DNA of 64,000 nucleotides. Origin: CAIOZA01 sp964464375. GTDB lineage: Bacteria > Bacteroidota > Ignavibacteria > Kapaibacteriales > UBA2268. The position numbers and the translations under genes were made by a program. Positions 59,767 through 64,000 of this stretch are shown here, in pieces (within the stretch, counting starts at the first letter, position 1; every line of letters begins with the position of its first letter). A model generated the notes under the pieces. The model made no database searches. It was not told the DNA's origin and saw only the letters and a program-made list of their open reading frames with translations. The stretch covers positions 78,532 to 142,531 of the forward strand of contig CAYXFU010000004.1 of assembly GCA_964464375.1 (NCBI GenBank), given 5' to 3'.

Positions 59767-60943
59767 TTTTATTATCGCTTTCCTCTGGCTGATGCTTTTG
59801 GGCATCAGCCAGCAGGCAAAGGCGGCGGATACAATTAGAGCAAAAGTAAACAGCTATCAGATAGTTGATGCTTGTGGGAAGAAAACTGACCAGGTATTGC
59901 TGGCGATTGACCTGGGCAAGATATTAAAATCGGATTCGCTCTTTGCATGCAACTTTCAACTAAGTTACGATTCAACTAAATTGAAAATGCATTCAGGACT
60001 ATACATAAATACGCTAGCAGAGTTCTTTGACTTTCAACAGGTTGGCTTCTTAAGAAGCGGGAAAATAATCGGAGTTGTAGCGGCTAATTTTTCAAGCCCA
60101 CAGGTTACTGGTGATTTGCCACTTATTGCCTTTCTAGGCGATTATCTGACATCATGCAGGGATTCAGCAGAAGTAAAAATTGATTATCTTGAATTTACTG
60201 ATGAATTTAAAAGACCGGTGTCCTATCAAAGTGGATATGTTATTGCTGAACCAAATAAAGCTAGTAATCTTTATGTAAAAGTATATCCCAAGATTGACAC
60301 AAGTAAGATCGAGCTTGACTCATCTGGAATTGATATTGCTATCTTTTGTGAACATAAACCGGATACAGCGGTAAGCACATTAGAATTTTATTTCAAAATT
60401 GAAAATTCGAAGAAATTTAAAATTATAAGTAGTTATGTTTTAAATTCAGAAATTTGTGAAATAGAGAGTAATAAATTTACAGATGATTCCTTATGGGTTA
60501 AGATGATAGTTAAGGGAAAAATTGACGGTAAACCATTATTGAATATTAAAATCATAGAAAATTTTAGAGATTCAATAATAACATCATTCAAAGTTGTGAC
60601 TACTAAAGTTGATGAATGTGCTTGTGCAACAAAGAAAATTCCCGGATTTGGTTTTTTAACTACAGAAGTTAACAAAGATACGACAGACGTTGATAATCAG
60701 GTTTTATCACAGATTACGAGCGGGTCATATAATCAAATGACCGATGAATTTATGATAAGAACTGAAAAATCGATTCAACGTATAGAGATATACAGCATTT
60801 TAGGAGAAAGGCTGTATGACAGAGATGGATTTGAAGAAAAGTTGATAATTGTGCCTGCAAATGAATTATGTGCAGGATGGTATATAGCAATTATAGAATT
60901 TTTTGACAAAAGAAAAGAAAAGAAAATTTTGATAAAAATTTAA
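59729..60943 (+). CDS. secreted cohesin-like protein with T9SS-like C-terminus
   Basis: The gene overlaps the end of the previous gene by 38 bases in another frame, so the two are probably translationally coupled. The start is chosen at ATG 59729, with GGTGA just upstream. A TTG at 59720 is possible. The signal peptide is about residues 1-33 (ending QQAKA). Residues about 36-185 look like a cohesin-type beta-sandwich (LAIDLGKIL, FQLSYDSTKLKMHSG, GVVAANFSSPQVTGDLPLIAF in blocks). The rest has no clear motif. The last 80 residues look like a type IX domain (IRIEIYSILGERL-like IQRIEIYSILGERL, LCAGWYIAII, KKILIKI), without an obvious PNP. Confidence 0.72.
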   Translation: MYRFQAKLFLINNFIIAFLWLMLLGISQQAKAADTIRAKVNSYQIVDACGKKTDQVLLAIDLGKILKSDSLFACNFQLSYDSTKLKMHSGLYINTLAEFFDFQQVGFLRSGKIIGVVAANFSSPQVTGDLPLIAFLGDYLTSCRDSAEVKIDYLEFTDEFKRPVSYQSGYVIAEPNKASNLYVKVYPKIDTSKIELDSSGIDIAIFCEHKPDTAVSTLEFYFKIENSKKFKIISSYVLNSEICEIESNKFTDDSLWVKMIVKGKIDGKPLLNIKIIENFRDSIITSFKVVTTKVDECACATKKIPGFGFLTTEVNKDTTDVDNQVLSQITSGSYNQMTDEFMIRTEKSIQRIEIYSILGERLYDRDGFEEKLIIVPANELCAGWYIAIIEFFDKRKEKKILIKI

Positions 60944-60980
60944 TTATTTAATCGTTTAATTTATTAAAACGGGGGTACAC

Positions 60981-63900
60981 ATGAAGTTTAACTTATTACA
61001 CAAGAAAAGCGCCCGACTTATTTTCGGACTTTTACTGGTACTCACATTTGTACTAGTGAATTTTGGAAGTACGCAAGCCGCTTACGACAGACCCGGAGTG
61101 CCGAGATTATCCTTATCTGGAAATGACAGTTGGGACGAATCCTGGTATCCTGACGGCAGAATTTGGTTGCCGGCTGCTGCAAATGGACCACGTGAGTTTT
61201 TAATGCCAGTCTTTATTGACAACAGATGGCATACCTACGTAGAGACAGAGAACATCTACCAGGCTAATCCTATTAAGAGCTTTAGATTTAAAGTTCTTTA
61301 TAACCTGGGCGCAATCAGACCAGTTAGTGTTGAAGTTTCATGGCCATTGAAAGATGAAAGACTTGGCTACAAACCACTAGCAGAAAAGTTCCAATTGAGT
61401 TGGAATGATGAGAAAAATTGGTCTTATGGAAATTATTTCCAGACTGATCCATCTTATGATTTATATTCAAAAGGTAGATCAATGACTATTTCTGGTATAA
61501 GCACAGAAGCATTGCCAAATACAGATCTTTATTCTGATGAATTTAAAGTATTACTTTATATTCGCTTTAGAGTTATGGCTGAGGACGGTCAATCTTTGAC
61601 GAATGCACAGTTCTCACCAATCTATATTTCGAATGATACTATCATGTATAACGATATGAACGTACAACATGATCCACCGTTCAAAGTACTTAGACCTGAA
61701 TATAAAGGTAGAGATGTTACAACGGATTATCCAAATCCTGATCAATCAACAGATGGTCTTGGTCTTACTTCTCCAGGTTCCGGACTAGCAGGTTATTCAA
61801 ATAAGCCAACACCACCTCAAACAAATATTAGATGGGATGCCGGTTGGAGAATGCGCCCCGGTACAATTTACTTAAGAATTAGTGATAACGTGCCTGCATT
61901 TGGTTGGTTATTAAATCGCGGAGTTGGTTTAATTCCACCAATTGAACCCATTGGTGAAAATAATGATATGTGGAATATGAGAGATCCTATTACAGTTGAT
62001 TCCGGTTCTTCGCTTCCACTTTATGGCCGTAGAATATTCCAATTATATAATCAAGTTTCAGCTTCAAGACTTTTGGATGTAACAGTAGAATCAGATTCTC
62101 CTTGGTTACAGTTCAGAACTGTACCTGGACCTTCATCTAAGAATCCAATTCCTCAGCCAACACGCTTTGGATATATTAATTGGATGGATAATGGTATTCT
62201 CGGTGATGCTGCCAGAGGAACCCCAAATCCTTCAGTTTCTTCAGCACCAGATGGTGAAATTCATTTAGAAATTCGCTGTAATCCTGCTGAACTTAACAAT
62301 GATCCTAACATTCCTACACCTGAAAAAACCGGTGTTTATGTTGGCTACTTGACATTTAGATCATTAACTGCTTCTGTAAATCCTGTAAGAATGAGAGTTA
62401 CTTTCATTTATTTCAGATCACCTTTGGAGGTTAATCCAGGTTTACAAAGAATGCCGGGTATCTATATAGACTTATATAATTCAGCCTCAAAGCCTGATTC
62501 AGTTAGAATGATATTTGGAACTGGTCACAAAGCAACAAATAGCTTCGATACTTTATTCGGTGAATATGCTTATGATTATGGAATGACTAGGACATTTGAT
62601 GCTCGTTGGTTCCCACCAAAAACATCTAAACAAGTAATTATTGATGCGGTTCCATTCGGTTTTGGGGATTTCTGCCCTGATGACGATGATAACGATGGTT
62701 CACCGAAACGTTCAAATTCTCGTGATATTCGTAGTATTACCGATACAAATCAATCAATAATTTATTATTGCAAAATTAAAGCTGATGATCCTAATGTTTA
62801 TCCATTAGTTCTCGAGTGGGATACTGGTGATTTTCCTGATGGAGCACAGTTGTTCTTGAAGGATGCCGTTAACGGCTTCTTGTTCCCCGATGTTGATATG
62901 CGTAAAGCCAATTCAATTGGTACAACACGCCGTTCATTTACAATTCAGGATGCTAGAGTAAAGGAATTCATTATTGAATATACTTTACCAAAAGTAATTG
63001 ATTACGTTGATGAATATGGTCAGCCAATTATCAAAAAGGGTTGGAACCTGTTATCATTGCCAGTTCGTCCGGTTAACTCTGACTATCAAGTTTTCTATCC
63101 GAACGCTATTAACAGACCATACTACTTCTCACAGAATCAGTATCAGGATGAACCTACTCTTAGAGTTGGTGTAGGTTACTTTATTAAATTTGCTGATAAA
63201 GTCGATACAAAATTTGCCGGTACATTCGTTAGAACAATTAGTCCTATCGGTACACCTGCTGACTTCCTGAAAGTTTATGAAGGTTGGAACACAATAGGTT
63301 GCGTTTCAGTCGCACTTAATGTAAAAGAAATTGGATTCGAACCATTTGGTCTGAATTTACCTTCACAGAACTTTACAAGATCAGCTGGTGTTTGGGGTTA
63401 TGTAACAAACAGAGGTTACCAAGAAATTTCAGAATTACGTCCAGGTCTTGGTTATTGGCTGAAATCTGATAATGTAGGTTACTTAAGTCTTATTACACCT
63501 CCAGATCAGAAAATAGCAGTTAGATCAGAATCTAATCCTAAAGAAATTGCCTACAACATAAGCGCAAAGCTTCAAATCCGTGACAATTCACAGAATGAAA
63601 CTTCAGTTTATTTCGCAGGTAGCAATTTGAGCGAATCAAACTTTGAATTACCACCGACACCACCTGTCGAGTTGTTCGATGCAAGATTCAACCAGAACAC
63701 TAACCTTACAGTATCTAATGAATCAGTGGTAAGACTTCAGGGTGTAACTTATCCAGTAGCATTATCAATGAATAAGTCAGATGCAGACTATAAGTTCTAT
63801 GATGCAGCAACAAATGCTTATCTAGGAGAAATCACAAAGGGCTCGGATAATAATGTGGTTGTTTCTGAAGGTTCAGGTTCAATTAAAGTTCAAAAAACTG

Positions 63901-64000
63901 AAAGAATCTCTGATTTCTATGTCACAAATTATCCAAATCCAGTTGGAACAATGACAACTGTTAAGTTTGCCATCCCAACAGATGAAAACGTAGTTGTTAG
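60981..64000 (+). CDS. large secreted T9SS protein, cut by the window end
   Basis: The gene starts at ATG 60981 with GGGGGT upstream and remains open to the window end (1006 codons visible). A signal peptide covers about residues 1-33 (ending STQAA). The middle is beta-rich with no recognised enzyme. Two GWN...GYF/GYW segments (KKGWNLLSLPVRP, YEGWNTIGCVSV, GLGYWLKS) are of a kind common in secreted proteins of this phylum. An acidic loop FCPDDDDNDG near residue 564 may bind calcium. The last visible residues (NYPNPVGTMTTVKFAIP) begin a type IX sorting domain, so only about 60-70 residues are missing. Confidence 0.85.
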   Translation, partial: MKFNLLHKKSARLIFGLLLVLTFVLVNFGSTQAAYDRPGVPRLSLSGNDSWDESWYPDGRIWLPAAANGPREFLMPVFIDNRWHTYVETENIYQANPIKSFRFKVLYNLGAIRPVSVEVSWPLKDERLGYKPLAEKFQLSWNDEKNWSYGNYFQTDPSYDLYSKGRSMTISGISTEALPNTDLYSDEFKVLLYIRFRVMAEDGQSLTNAQFSPIYISNDTIMYNDMNVQHDPPFKVLRPEYKGRDVTTDYPNPDQSTDGLGLTSPGSGLAGYSNKPTPPQTNIRWDAGWRMRPGTIYLRISDNVPAFGWLLNRGVGLIPPIEPIGENNDMWNMRDPITVDSGSSLPLYGRRIFQLYNQVSASRLLDVTVESDSPWLQFRTVPGPSSKNPIPQPTRFGYINWMDNGILGDAARGTPNPSVSSAPDGEIHLEIRCNPAELNNDPNIPTPEKTGVYVGYLTFRSLTASVNPVRMRVTFIYFRSPLEVNPGLQRMPGIYIDLYNSASKPDSVRMIFGTGHKATNSFDTLFGEYAYDYGMTRTFDARWFPPKTSKQVIIDAVPFGFGDFCPDDDDNDGSPKRSNSRDIRSITDTNQSIIYYCKIKADDPNVYPLVLEWDTGDFPDGAQLFLKDAVNGFLFPDVDMRKANSIGTTRRSFTIQDARVKEFIIEYTLPKVIDYVDEYGQPIIKKGWNLLSLPVRPVNSDYQVFYPNAINRPYYFSQNQYQDEPTLRVGVGYFIKFADKVDTKFAGTFVRTISPIGTPADFLKVYEGWNTIGCVSVALNVKEIGFEPFGLNLPSQNFTRSAGVWGYVTNRGYQEISELRPGLGYWLKSDNVGYLSLITPPDQKIAVRSESNPKEIAYNISAKLQIRDNSQNETSVYFAGSNLSESNFELPPTPPVELFDARFNQNTNLTVSNESVVRLQGVTYPVALSMNKSDADYKFYDAATNAYLGEITKGSDNNVVVSEGSGSIKVQKTERISDFYVTNYPNPVGTMTTVKFAIPTDENVVV

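Overview
The window comes from an AT-rich, Gram-negative member of the Bacteroidota/Chlorobiota branch, most likely an Ignavibacteria- or Kapabacteria-like lineage. Four points support this. Seven or more secreted proteins carry Por/type IX secretion (T9SS) C-terminal sorting domains (PNP...G-x-Y-F...K). Four promoters match the Bacteroidota sigma-A consensus, TTG-N20-TANNTTTG. Most genes keep good Shine-Dalgarno sites, unlike classical Bacteroidia. A flagellar export gene cluster is present, which most Bacteroidota lack. The lineage is an inference from gene content, not from a phylogeny.

Layout. 1-2.4 kb: 3' part of a T9SS-exported Asp-box (BNR) protein, followed by the remnant of a second sorting domain. 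2.5 kb: rplS (minus). 3.1-8.2 kb: fliP-fliQ-fliR-flhB-flhA, the inner-membrane flagellar export gate. 8.25-9.08 kb: a gene-free stretch packed with palindromic repeats. 9.1-12.7 kb (minus): biotin carboxylase, biotin carrier and carboxyltransferase of an acyl-CoA (probably propionyl-CoA) carboxylase. 13.0-15.5 kb: clpC. 15.6-16.1 kb: a second palindrome-rich gap. 16.1-17.4 kb: a WD40-like T9SS protein whose sorting domain contains two in-frame palindromic elements. 17.5-19.6 kb (minus): fused E1 alpha/beta 2-oxoacid dehydrogenase. 20.1-39.3 kb: one uninterrupted str-S10-spc-alpha superoperon (rpsL to rplQ) including tuf, secY, map, infA and rpoA, but without rpsD. 39.4-41.5 kb: another Asp-box T9SS protein. 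41.7-43.7 kb: ADP-forming acyl-CoA synthetase. 43.8-45.4 kb (minus): rpiB, bshB1-like deacetylase, mscL. 45.7-48.4 kb: large secreted S41-type peptidase homologue. 48.7 kb: tRNA-Arg(CCG), then a membrane-anchored TPR protein. 49.7-64.0 kb: four consecutive secreted proteins, including a 2702-residue giant and one gene cut by the window end.

The metabolic genes fit oxidation of amino acids and fatty acids. The E1 protein makes acyl-CoAs from 2-oxoacids, the carboxylase handles propionyl-CoA, and the ADP-forming synthetase recovers ATP from acyl-CoA. The surface proteins form a cell-envelope programme probably exported by Sec and then T9SS.

The most unusual signal is a set of several families of short palindromic elements. 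Each has a conserved flank and a variable hairpin. They fill two intergenic regions and have also entered the coding sequence of T9SS sorting domains in frame, apparently at surface turns. Also notable are a seven-bladed Ycf48-like propeller spliced into a Pmp-like beta-helix in the giant protein, cohesin-like and dockerin-like modules in adjacent genes, and a 140-residue Val/Pro/Glu tail on ribosomal protein L17.
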